Source: Acuticoccus sp965213555
GTDB lineage: Bacteria > Pseudomonadota > Alphaproteobacteria > Rhizobiales > Amorphaceae
Direction of reading: 5' to 3'
DNA: 64,000 bases
Assembly (NCBI RefSeq): GCF_965213555.1
Contig: NZ_OZ243890.1
Location: 3,844,001 to 3,908,000 of the forward strand
Positions 8,711-16,764 of the stretch are shown here, one piece after another (position 1 is the first letter of the stretch; the number at the start of each line of letters is the position of its first letter). The notes beneath the pieces are model-generated. The model was not told the origin of the DNA, did not search any database, and saw only the letters and a program-made list of their open reading frames with translations. A program made the position numbers and the translations under genes.

Positions 8711-9498
8711 CAGGCGACGAGCCGCTCCGGCACCTTGTCGAACAGCCGGTAGAAGTTCTGCGTCGTGCGCAGCGCGAGCTCGTCCGGCTCGAGGCCGAGC
8801 GTCGCCGCGAGGTTCGCCGCCGTGTCGGCCACGTACGCGGGCTCGTTGGTGCGTCCGCGGTGCGGCGTCGGCGCGAGGTAGGGCGCATCGGTCTCCACGA
8901 GGATGCGGTCGAGCGGCACCTCGCGCGCGACGTCGCGGATCGCCTCGGCCGACTTGAACGTCACGATGCCGGAGAACGAGACGAAGAAGCCGAGGGCGAG
9001 GCCGCGCCGGGCAAGGTCCGCGCCGGACGAGAAGCAGTGCAGCACCGCGCGGTAGGCGCCCTTGGCGTACTCGTCCTCGAGGATTGCTGCGATGTCATCG
9101 TCCGCGTCGCGGGCATGGACGACGAGGGGCAAGCCGGTGCGCCGCGCCGCCGCGATGTGGGCGACGAGCCCCCTCCCCTGCACCTCGGCCGTGTGGCGGG
9201 TGTAGTGGTAGTCGAGCCCGGCCTCGCCGATGGCGACGACCTTGGGCGCGGCCGCGGCGGCGACGAGCTCGTCCGCCGTCACCTCCGGCTCTTCATGGGC
9301 GTGCAGGCAGTGGACGCCCACCGAGGCGTAGACGTCCTCGTGCGCGGCGACGATGGCGCGCAGCCCCTCGAAGGTGCGCATCCGCGTCGAGATCGTCACG
9401 AACCGCTCGACGCCGCGTGCCCGCGCCCGGTCGAGGACGGGCGCGAGGTCGGCGAAGTCGGGGAAGTCGAGGTGGCAATGGCTGTCGACGAGCCTCAC
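8710..9498 (-). CDS. tatD: TatD-family metal-dependent deoxyribonuclease
   Basis: About 262 residues, the usual TatD length. The TIM-barrel metal motifs are present: DSHCHLDF at the N-terminus, GEAGLDYHY near residue 90 and VETDAPYL near residue 205. The family has 3'-5' exonuclease or deacylase-like activity on nucleic acids. I start it at GTG 9498 because the family begins right at the MRLVDSHCHLD segment; this gives a GTGA overlap with the metG stop. Longer in-frame extensions upstream have no family resemblance and overlap metG. Confidence 0.93.
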   Translation of the reverse strand: MRLVDSHCHLDFPDFADLAPVLDRARARGVERFVTISTRMRTFEGLRAIVAAHEDVYASVGVHCLHAHEEPEVTADELVAAAAAPKVVAIGEAGLDYHYTRHTAEVQGRGLVAHIAAARRTGLPLVVHARDADDDIAAILEDEYAKGAYRAVLHCFSSGADLARRGLALGFFVSFSGIVTFKSAEAIRDVAREVPLDRILVETDAPYLAPTPHRGRTNEPAYVADTAANLAATLGLEPDELALRTTQNFYRLFDKVPERLVA

Positions 9499-11021
9499 GC
9501 AGCCTCCAGCTTCGGCACGATGGGCCGCGGCGCCGGCAGCGCCGTCCCGGCCTGCGGCACCGTGTCGAGGTCCGCGATCGCCCGCCGGTCGGGCGGCACC
9601 GCGAGGAGGTCGAGGAGGTCGCAAGCCGTCTTCGGCACGAAGGGCTGCAGGAGGATGCCGAACCGGCGCAGCGCGTCAGCGGTGAGGCGCAGGACGCTCG
9701 CCATGCGCGCCGCGTCCGTCCGGCGCAGCGCCCACGGCGCCTCGCCGGCGAAGTAGCGGTTGGTCTCCGACACCGCCTCGAAGATCGCCGCAAGCGCCGT
9801 GTGGATCGCCTGGCGGTCCATCGCCTCGCGGCAGGCGTCCGGCAACCGCTCCAGCCGCGCGAGCATCGCCCGGTCCGCCTCGGTCGGCGGACCGGCGTCC
9901 GGCAGCGCGCCGTCGCAGTGCTTGGCGATCATCGACAGCGAGCGCTGGGCGAGGTTGCCGATGTCGTTGGCAAGGTCGGCGTTCACGCGGTTGATGAAGC
10001 CGTCGACGGAGTAGTTGCCGTCCTGCCCGAACGGCACCTCGCGCAGGAGGTAATGCCGCAGCGGGTCGACGCCGAAGGCCGCCACGAGGTCGAAAGGGTC
10101 GAGCACGTTGCCGACCGACTTCGACATCTTCTCGCCAGCGTTGTAGAGGAACCCGTGCCCGAACACGCGGCGCGGCAGCGGCAGGCCGGCGCTCATCAGG
10201 AACGCCGGCCAGTAGACTGCGTGGAAGCGCACGATGTCCTTGCCGATGACGTGGAGGTCGGCGGGCCACCACGCGTCGAGGCGCGCCCGGTCGTCCGGGT
10301 AGCCGCACGTCGTGAGGTAGTTGGTCAGCGCGTCCACCCACACGTACATCACGTGGTCCGTGTCACCGGGCACCGGCACGCCCCAGTCCATGCTGGTGCG
10401 TGAGATCGACAGGTCCTTGAGGCCGGACCTCACGAACGCGACAACCTCATTGCGCCGCGTGGCGGGGCCGATGAAGTCGGGGTTCGCCTCGTAGTGCGCG
10501 AGCAGCCGGTCCTGGAACGCCGACAGGCGGAAGAAGTAGGACGGCTCCTCCATCCATGTGACCGGCGCACCGGACGGCGCGCGCTTCACGCCGCCCTCGT
10601 CCGTCAGCTCGGCCTCGCCGAAGTACGCCTCGTCGCGCACCGAGTACCACCCGCCGTAGTTGCCGAGCGTGATGTCGCCGGCGTCGGCCATGGCGCGCCA
10701 GATCGCCTGGCTCGCGGCCACGTGGCGCGGCTCGCGGGTCGAGATGTAGTCGTCGTGGGAGGATCCCACGGCGTCGGCCATCTTGCGGAACAAAGCCGTG
10801 TTGCGGTCGGCAAGCTCGGCGACGGGGATGCCCTCGGCGGCGGCGGTCTCGACCATCTTCTGCCCGTGCTCGTCGGTGCCGGTGCAGAAGTGCACGTCGT
10901 AGCCGTCGATGCGCTTGAAGCGCGCCAGCGCGTCGGCGGCGATGAGCTCGTACGCGTGGCCGATGTGCGGCGCCCCGTTGGGGTAGGCGATGGCCGTCGT
11001 GATGGTGTAGCGCGGGCTCAT
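9495..11021 (-). CDS. metG: methionyl-tRNA synthetase
   Basis: Charges tRNA-Met with methionine. 508 residues, matching the short bacterial form without a C-terminal tRNA-binding extension. The class I signature PHIGHAYE lies near residue 20 and GEKMSKSVG near residue 295. The CTGTDEHGQK segment is typical of the connective region. It is followed by tatD through a GTGA overlap and lies 34 bases after holB. Transcription probably continues from tmk-holB, with a weak possible promoter in the gap. Confidence 0.96.
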   Translation of the reverse strand: MSPRYTITTAIAYPNGAPHIGHAYELIAADALARFKRIDGYDVHFCTGTDEHGQKMVETAAAEGIPVAELADRNTALFRKMADAVGSSHDDYISTREPRHVAASQAIWRAMADAGDITLGNYGGWYSVRDEAYFGEAELTDEGGVKRAPSGAPVTWMEEPSYFFRLSAFQDRLLAHYEANPDFIGPATRRNEVVAFVRSGLKDLSISRTSMDWGVPVPGDTDHVMYVWVDALTNYLTTCGYPDDRARLDAWWPADLHVIGKDIVRFHAVYWPAFLMSAGLPLPRRVFGHGFLYNAGEKMSKSVGNVLDPFDLVAAFGVDPLRHYLLREVPFGQDGNYSVDGFINRVNADLANDIGNLAQRSLSMIAKHCDGALPDAGPPTEADRAMLARLERLPDACREAMDRQAIHTALAAIFEAVSETNRYFAGEAPWALRRTDAARMASVLRLTADALRRFGILLQPFVPKTACDLLDLLAVPPDRRAIADLDTVPQAGTALPAPRPIVPKLEAA

Positions 11022-11030
11022 GGGGCGAGG

Positions 11031-11059
11031 GTGTCAGCCGCCGCCTCGCGCCTTGTCAA
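11031..11059 (-). promoter_or_regulatory. weak candidate promoter for metG
   Basis: On the minus strand TTGACA (11054-11059, overlapping the holB stop) is followed after 17 bases by TGACAC (11031-11036). The -35 match is exact and the -10 match is poor. The start of transcription would fall almost at the metG start codon. Confidence 0.22.
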
Positions 11060-12111
11060 GTGAGCCCGGCGACCCGGTCGGCGGCGGCGAGGCGGGCGGT
11101 CAATGCGAGCATCATCTCCTTGCGGTCGAGGTTGAACACCTCCACGCGGCGCCGCGCGTCGGTGGCAGCAAGGTACAGTTCGGCATAGGCGTCGAGCGCG
11201 GCGAGCGGCAGGCGGCCGGCGCCGTTCCGCGCCCGGTCCGCCGCGGCGTCCAGCACGAGCTCTAGCACGGTGGCGAACTGGTCGTCGCGACGCTGCGCCG
11301 CGAGGTCGGCGAGCTGGTGCTGGGCCCGGGCCTCGCGGAGGGTGCGGGGCTCGAGGATGCGCGCGGCGGAGCGCACCACGTCCGCACCGGCGGCGGCAAG
11401 GACGAGGGCGCGGCGCACGGACCCCTGCCCGGCCTTAGCCAGCGACGGGTCCGCTCCGAGCTCTGTGAGCGCGCGAGCGACGGCGTCCGCCGGCAACGGC
11501 CGCAGCCGTACCGCCCGGCAGCGCGAGCGGATGGTCGGCAGCACCCGGCCCGACACGTGCGCGATGAGCACGAACAGCCCCCGTCGCGGCGGCTCCTCCA
11601 AGGCCTTGAGCAGCGCGTTGGCGGCGTTGAGGTTGAGGTCGTCCACCGCGTCGACGATCACGATGCGCCAGCCGCCGTGCGCAGCGGTCGCGCCGAGGAA
11701 CGGCACGATCCTGCGCACCTCGTCCACCGTGAGCTCGGTCTTGAAGCGCTTCTGCTTGTCGTCCCAAGGCCGGGTGAGGTGGAGGACACCGGGGTGCGTG
11801 CCGGCCGCGATCTGCCGCGACCCCGGCGCGTTGGGATCGCTCGCAAGGCGCGGATCGAGCCCGGTGCCGGGCACGCTGCCGGCGAGCGCGCGGGCGAGGC
11901 GGAAGGCGAGCGTCGCCTTGCCGATGCCGCGCGGTCCCTCGAGGAGGATCGACTGGGGCGCCGCACCCTCGAACGAGGCGGCGAGGCGGGCGACGGCGTC
12001 CTCGTGTCCGTGGAGCGACGTGGCCTCGCGTGGCGCCGGGGCGTTGTCGATGAGGTCGGGCTCGGCGGGCGCGCCCTCCGCGGGCCTCGGCGCGCGCGGC
12101 GGGCGGGCCAT
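11056..12111 (-). CDS. holB: DNA polymerase III delta' subunit
   Basis: A clamp-loader subunit of the replicative polymerase. 351 residues. It has a Walker A-like segment (GPRGIGKAT, near residue 60), the Walker B-like region around IVIVDAVDDL, and the conserved SRCR segment (near residue 195) of the AAA+ clamp-loader fold. The start ATG overlaps the tmk stop by the ATGA arrangement, so tmk and holB are translationally coupled as in most alphaproteobacteria. The proline/alanine-rich first 30 residues are not conserved in the family. Confidence 0.9.
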   Translation of the reverse strand: MARPPRAPRPAEGAPAEPDLIDNAPAPREATSLHGHEDAVARLAASFEGAAPQSILLEGPRGIGKATLAFRLARALAGSVPGTGLDPRLASDPNAPGSRQIAAGTHPGVLHLTRPWDDKQKRFKTELTVDEVRRIVPFLGATAAHGGWRIVIVDAVDDLNLNAANALLKALEEPPRRGLFVLIAHVSGRVLPTIRSRCRAVRLRPLPADAVARALTELGADPSLAKAGQGSVRRALVLAAAGADVVRSAARILEPRTLREARAQHQLADLAAQRRDDQFATVLELVLDAAADRARNGAGRLPLAALDAYAELYLAATDARRRVEVFNLDRKEMMLALTARLAAADRVAGLT

Positions 12112-12755
12112 CAGCGGCCGGGCGTCGCGGTCGCAAGGTCTGCGACGCGCTCCTCGACCACGGCGGTGATCCGGGCGGCGAGCTCGTCGGGCGGCAGCGT
12201 CGCGTCGAAGACCACGCAGCGCCTTGCGTCGCGCTCGGCGATGGCGAGGAACGCGCGACGCCGACGCTCCTGCACCTCAGCTGCGTCGCGGTCGAACGGG
12301 TCGCGCGCACCGCGATCCATCGTTCGCGCGCTGCCCACCGGGGCCGGACAGTCCAGGATCACCGTGAGGTCCGGACGCACGTCGCCCGCTGCCACGAGGG
12401 TGAGCGCCGCGAGGAGCGCCGGGTCGACGCCCGCCGCTCCCTGGTAGGCCTCGGTGGAGTCGGCGAAGCGGTCGCACACCACGACGGCGCCGTCCCGCAG
12501 CGCCGGCGCGATGACGGTCGCAACGTGGTCGGCGCGCGCGGCGGCGAACAGCATCGCCTGCTCCACCGCGCTGAGCCGTGCCCCGCGCTCGGACAGGAGC
12601 GCCGTCCTCAGCCGCTCCGCGTAGGGCGAGCCCCCCGGCTCGCGCGTGGCGGTGACCTCATGGCCGAGCTCGCGCAGGTGCCGAACAAGGTGCTCCGCCT
12701 GCGTCGACTTGCCGGCGCCCTCGCCGCCCTCGAAGGTGATGAAGGCCCCTGCCAT
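12111..12755 (-). CDS. tmk: thymidylate kinase
   Basis: Phosphorylates dTMP to dTDP. About 214 residues from the ATG at 12755, the usual length. The P-loop is FEGGEGAGKST, the DRFADSTEAYQG motif marks the substrate site near residue 95, and the lid region is arginine-rich (EERRRRAF). I prefer ATG 12755 because the family begins with MAGAFITFEG and AGGTGG lies six bases upstream. A GTG at 12779 is possible. It begins the tmk-holB-metG run and lies 39 bases after the rlpA homologue. Confidence 0.95.
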   Translation of the reverse strand: MAGAFITFEGGEGAGKSTQAEHLVRHLRELGHEVTATREPGGSPYAERLRTALLSERGARLSAVEQAMLFAAARADHVATVIAPALRDGAVVVCDRFADSTEAYQGAAGVDPALLAALTLVAAGDVRPDLTVILDCPAPVGSARTMDRGARDPFDRDAAEVQERRRRAFLAIAERDARRCVVFDATLPPDELAARITAVVEERVADLATATPGR

Positions 12756-12794
12756 GTCCCTCCACCTCGCACCGGCCACGCCGGCGCGCGGACG

Positions 12795-13808
12795 TTACTG
12801 CGTCGCCGGGGCAGGCTGCAAACCGTCTTCTGCGGCGGGAGGCGCCACGGCGAACACGTCGAACGCTCCCATGACCCTGTCCTTGCTCGCGGCCACGACC
12901 TCCTCGGAAAGCGCCTCCACCGGCTCGGCGACGACGGGCTCCACCTCGAGGGACAACGGCGGTGCGTCGGCCTCCTGGCTCAGGGCGGCGAGCGCGGTGA
13001 GCGCTCCGTCCGGCGCCTTCTCCTCGGCGAAGGCCTGCGCCGGTCCCGCCGCAAGTGGCGGTACGTAGGCCTGCGGCGCCGCGACCCCCGGCAGGCCGCT
13101 GCTCTCGCCTTCGCTCGGCGGTGTGGTTGCAGCGACCGCTTGCAGCGGCTCGGCGGATGCCAGGCGAACCTCGATCTCCCCCTCCCGCTCGTCGCGGGGG
13201 CGACCGAGCCCGAAGGGCAGGTAGTCCCGCACCGAGCCGCCGCTCGACTTGGTTCCGTACTTGGCCGCCGCGACAAGCCGCTCGCGGTCGCCACCACCCA
13301 GCTCGGCCTCACCGAGGTACTCCACGCGCACCTTCGCCTGCCCCGCGCGGCGGAAACCCAGCTCTTCGGCCGCCTTCCGTGACACGTCGATGATGCGCCC
13401 GTCCTTGAACGGCCCGCGATCGTTGACCCGAAGCACGGCGGCCTTGCCGGTCTTGAGCACGGTTACACGCACGTAGGAGGGGAGCGGCAGGGTCGGATGC
13501 GCTGCGGTGAGTGCGCCCTCATCAAAGCGCTCTCCGTTCGCCGTGCGCTTGCCGTGGAACTTCGGGCCGTACCAGGAGGCCCGGCCGGTCTCGTCGTACT
13601 CGGGATCGTGCTGCGGCGTGTACCAGCGGCCGCCGACCCGGTAGGGCTCGCCGAGCTTGCGTGTGCCGATCGCCAAGCCGTCGTCGGAGACCTTGCCGTC
13701 GGCGGCCAGCAGCTCAAGCGCCTCGCCGCCACCGCTGCAGCCGCCTAACGCGACCGTGCCCGCGACAGCCAGTACCAGCGCCGCGACCCGTACACCGTTC
13801 CCGATCAT
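12795..13808 (-). CDS. rlpA: RlpA-like septal-ring lipoprotein (lytic transglycosylase family)
   Basis: About 337 residues. A signal peptide with lipobox (VALGGCSGGG) marks an outer-membrane lipoprotein. The double-psi beta-barrel domain follows, with ASWYGPKFHGKRTANGE and VRVNDRGPFKDGRIIDVSR, the segment that carries the catalytic Asp in RlpA. RlpA cleaves glycan strands lacking stem peptides during septation. The last ~150 residues are low-complexity Ala/Pro/Glu-rich with no clear SPOR domain. I start at ATG 13808; the 39 residues upstream in frame are not signal-like. In many relatives a D-Ala-D-Ala carboxypeptidase gene lies between rlpA and tmk; here there is none. Confidence 0.87.
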   Translation of the reverse strand: MIGNGVRVAALVLAVAGTVALGGCSGGGEALELLAADGKVSDDGLAIGTRKLGEPYRVGGRWYTPQHDPEYDETGRASWYGPKFHGKRTANGERFDEGALTAAHPTLPLPSYVRVTVLKTGKAAVLRVNDRGPFKDGRIIDVSRKAAEELGFRRAGQAKVRVEYLGEAELGGGDRERLVAAAKYGTKSSGGSVRDYLPFGLGRPRDEREGEIEVRLASAEPLQAVAATTPPSEGESSGLPGVAAPQAYVPPLAAGPAQAFAEEKAPDGALTALAALSQEADAPPLSLEVEPVVAEPVEALSEEVVAASKDRVMGAFDVFAVAPPAAEDGLQPAPATQ

Positions 13809-13964
13809 CCCATCACCCCGCCGGCAGACCGTCGCGTGCGAAACCCTACTGTCGCGCATCAGCCTGTCCCAGAGCGTTGCGGTCGAAGTCTGAACGGTTG
13901 GTAAGGAGGTCGACATTTGTGCCACACCGGGTAGCGGCGCGGGCGCGGGACGGTATGCCCTGCG

Positions 13965-14354
13965 TCAGCCCCCTGCACCGATGACGGCGACGGACTGGAT
14001 CTCGAGCTTGATCTCGGGCCAAGGGAAGGCGACGACGAGCGCCGCGTTCGTCGGGCGGATGCCGCCGAAGGTTGCGGCAAGGCGCGGCCCGACGACCTCG
14101 GTGAACAGCTCGGCGGATGCGACGTACACCGTGAGCTGAACCACGTCGGCAAGGCCCGCGCCAGCCTCCGCAAGCGCGCCGGTGATGATGTCGATGGCGT
14201 TGTCGTACTGCTCGGCCGGATCCTCGGGGACGCGCCCGCTCGCCCGGTCGATGCCGACGGTGCCCGCGACGTAGACCGTGTCGCCCACGCGCACGGCCCG
14301 CGAGTAGCCGTACGCCTCCTCGAAGCGCGAGCCGGTCGACACGTTCTGCCGCAT
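13965..14354 (-). CDS. RidA/YjgF-family enamine/imine deaminase
   Basis: About 129 residues, the compact Rid fold. It has YGYSRAVRVGDTVYVAGT at the N-terminus, the arginine in FGGIRPTNAAL and the glutamate in PEIKLEIQSVAV, the residues that hold the carboxylate in RidA-type enzymes. These proteins hydrolyse reactive 2-aminoacrylate-type intermediates. I start at ATG 14354 (MRQNVSTGS), where family similarity begins; an ATG seven codons upstream is possible. It stands alone, about 155 bases from rlpA and 170 from the M20-like gene. Which Rid subgroup it belongs to cannot be told without an alignment. Confidence 0.88.
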   Translation of the reverse strand: MRQNVSTGSRFEEAYGYSRAVRVGDTVYVAGTVGIDRASGRVPEDPAEQYDNAIDIITGALAEAGAGLADVVQLTVYVASAELFTEVVGPRLAATFGGIRPTNAALVVAFPWPEIKLEIQSVAVIGAGG

Positions 14355-14525
14355 GCTTCCCTGCTCCGTCGCCATCCGCCGTAGGTTCGGTGCCGAGCCT
14401 TAGCAGCCTTCCGCCCGGCGTGTCGCGACGCCTGCGCACATGTCCGTCACGACGACGGGCTCGAGACGCCGGCATCGTGCACCGTCCCCCTCCACTGCTG
14501 AACCACACGAACCGACGTGGTCGCC

Positions 14526-15725
14526 TCAGCGTAGAAGCAGCTCGGCGACGCTGAGTGCCACCACGCGCGTCGCGACGTGGAGGTCGGACAGGCGCACGCC
14601 CTCGTCCCCCGTGAAGTCCACCCCCTCGCCGACGATGGGCGGCCCGACGCCGTAGAGCGCGGTCGCGATGCCGGCCAGCGCATAGTGCCGCGCGCCCGAC
14701 ACCACCGGCGCCGAGGCGATGGGGACCGAGCGCGCGAACGCCGACTCCGCGTGCCGTGAGATCGTGCGTGCGAGGGCCACGGACGACGCCGTCGGCTCGA
14801 CGGGTTCGGCGAGGAGGAGCCGGCGGCACTCGAGCTCCACGTCCCGCTCGCGGTGCGCCGCCTCGAGCCGCGCGACGATGGCGCGCTCCACGGCCTCGCC
14901 GTCCTCCCCTGCGGCGAGCCTCCGGTCGACGGTGAAGCGCACGCGGTCGGGCACCACGTTCACCCCTCGACCCCCGTCGATCAGCCCCACCGTGATCGGC
15001 TGGCCCTCGCCTTGGCGCTCGGCGAACACGGCACCCAGCAGCGGCATGGCGGCGGCGAGCGCGTCGCGTCCATCCTGGGGACGGGAGGCATGCGCCTGGA
15101 CCCCGCGCAGGATCACCTCGAGATGGAGGACCCCCTCCTGCCCGGTGACGACCTGGTAGGACGTCCCTGCCGCGATCACCGCGTCGGGCCGCGTCAGCCC
15201 TTGGGAGAGGAGGAACGCGGGGCCGAGGAAGCCGCCGGACTCCTCGTCGGCCGTAAGGTGCAGTTCCACGGTCCCAGCCGTCGTGCCGGTCGCTTCGAGC
15301 GCTGCGAGCGCGAACAGGTAGGCCGCGACGTCGGCCTTGGAGTCGCGTGCGCCGCGGCCGTAGAGCACGCCATCCTTGACCTCGGCGGCGAACGGCTCGC
15401 GCTGCCAGCCGGACCCCACCGGCAGCGTGTCGATGGGCGCGGCCAGCGCGATCGTCGGCCCCGGCCCGAAGGTGCGCCGGACGAGGAGGTTGGTGACGTC
15501 GTGCCGCCCGTAGTGCCGCGCGAACGGGTCGGGGACGGGGTGCCGCTCCGCCTCGAGCCCGCGCCCCTCGAGGGCGGTGGCGAGCCACTCGGTGGCCTCG
15601 GCGGTGTCGCCGGGAGGGTTCTCCGTCGGGAAGCGCACGAGCGCCTGGACGAAGGCCGTCGCCTCGTCCGCGCTCGCCTTGACCGCCTCGCCGATGGCCC
15701 CAGCGAGCGAGGCCGGGAGGTTCAC
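14526..15725 (-). CDS. M20-family peptidase-like protein with altered metal site
   Basis: 399 residues with the M20 (ArgE/DapE) layout: catalytic domain, lid domain with GVQAHASRPQDG, and C-terminal return to the catalytic domain. The metal site looks dismantled. The usual GHxD is APID, so the first His is Pro. The D of RGARDSK and the E-E of TADEESGG are kept. The GEP ligand Glu position reads AAGTS, and the C-terminal His is absent (VDFTGDEGV). Three of six zinc ligands are therefore missing by visual alignment with E. coli DapE. It may be a non-hydrolytic or differently working relative. The start overlaps the quinone oxidoreductase stop (ATGA), so the two are cotranscribed. Confidence 0.8.
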   Translation of the reverse strand: MNLPASLAGAIGEAVKASADEATAFVQALVRFPTENPPGDTAEATEWLATALEGRGLEAERHPVPDPFARHYGRHDVTNLLVRRTFGPGPTIALAAPIDTLPVGSGWQREPFAAEVKDGVLYGRGARDSKADVAAYLFALAALEATGTTAGTVELHLTADEESGGFLGPAFLLSQGLTRPDAVIAAGTSYQVVTGQEGVLHLEVILRGVQAHASRPQDGRDALAAAMPLLGAVFAERQGEGQPITVGLIDGGRGVNVVPDRVRFTVDRRLAAGEDGEAVERAIVARLEAAHRERDVELECRRLLLAEPVEPTASSVALARTISRHAESAFARSVPIASAPVVSGARHYALAGIATALYGVGPPIVGEGVDFTGDEGVRLSDLHVATRVVALSVAELLLR

Positions 15726-16699
15726 GGCAGCAGGACGGTGGAGCCCGTCGTGCGTCGCCCCTCAAGCGCGCGGTGCGCCTCCGCGGCTTCAGACAGCGCG
15801 AACGTCTGCTCCACCGGGATCTTGATGGTCCCGCCCTCGACCATGTCGAAGAGCTCTCGGGCGTTGGCCTCGAGCCGCTCGCGCCCCTGGATGTAGCTGA
15901 ACAGCGTGGGCCGCGTTGCGTAGAGCGAGCCGTGCTTGGAGAGCTGGCCGAGGTCGAAGCCCTCGATGGGACCGGACGACTGGCCGAACGACGCCCACAG
16001 CCCGAAGGGCTTCAGGCAGGTCAGCGAGGCCGGGTAGGTGTCCCGCCCCACCGAATCGTAGACGACGTCGCAGCCCTTGCCGTCCGTGATCTCCTTCACC
16101 CTCGAGGCGAAGTCCTCCTCGCGGTAATTGATCACGTGGTCGTAGCCGTTGGCGCGCGCGAGCTCCGCCTTCGCCTCGGACGACACCGTGCCGATGGTCG
16201 TCGCCCCGAGCGAGCGCGCCCACTGCCCTGCGATGAGGCCGACGCCCCCCGCGGCAGCGTGGAACAGCAGCGTCGTCTCGGCGGTGACCTTGTAGGTCTC
16301 CCGCAGGAGGTAGCGCACGGTCATGCCCTTCAGCATCATCGCCGCCGCCGTCTCGTCCGAGATGCCGTCCGGGACCTTCAGCGCCAGCGAGGCAGGGAGC
16401 ACGCGGCGCTCGGCGTAGGAGCCGATCATGAAGCCGTAGGCGACGCGGTCGCCAGGCTCAAAGGCGTCGACCCCCTGCCCGACGGCCTCCACCACGCCGG
16501 CCGCCTCGTTGCCGATGACCATCGGCAGACCCTTCGGCGCTGGGTAGAGCCCCGAGCGGAAGTAGGTGTCGAGGTAGTTGAGGCCGACCGCCGTGTGGCG
16601 CACCAGGAGCTCACCCTCGCCCGGAACGGGGTCCTCGACCGCCTGCCACTTGAGGACCTCCGGCCCCCCGGTCTCATGGACGACGATGGCATGCGTCAT
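15722..16699 (-). CDS. qor: quinone oxidoreductase, zinc-independent MDR family
   Basis: 325 residues. It has the NADPH-dependent quinone reductase pattern: LNYLDTYFRSGLYP near the N-terminus, GNEAAGVVEAVG, and the nucleotide-binding AAAGGVGLIAGQWARSLGA near residue 150. The structural zinc cysteines of alcohol dehydrogenases are absent, as expected for this branch. The ATG at 16699 has GGAG eight bases upstream. It is the first gene of a two-gene unit with the M20-like protein, and it is divergent from the FAD monooxygenase, with a 65-base gap that must hold both promoters. Confidence 0.9.
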   Translation of the reverse strand: MTHAIVVHETGGPEVLKWQAVEDPVPGEGELLVRHTAVGLNYLDTYFRSGLYPAPKGLPMVIGNEAAGVVEAVGQGVDAFEPGDRVAYGFMIGSYAERRVLPASLALKVPDGISDETAAAMMLKGMTVRYLLRETYKVTAETTLLFHAAAGGVGLIAGQWARSLGATTIGTVSSEAKAELARANGYDHVINYREEDFASRVKEITDGKGCDVVYDSVGRDTYPASLTCLKPFGLWASFGQSSGPIEGFDLGQLSKHGSLYATRPTLFSYIQGRERLEANARELFDMVEGGTIKIPVEQTFALSEAAEAHRALEGRRTTGSTVLLP

Positions 16700-16764
16700 A
16701 ATTTGCTCTCCGAGTGTCGCACGGCGACGTTAGGTTTGCGGCTGCTGCCAATCAAGGACGAGCC

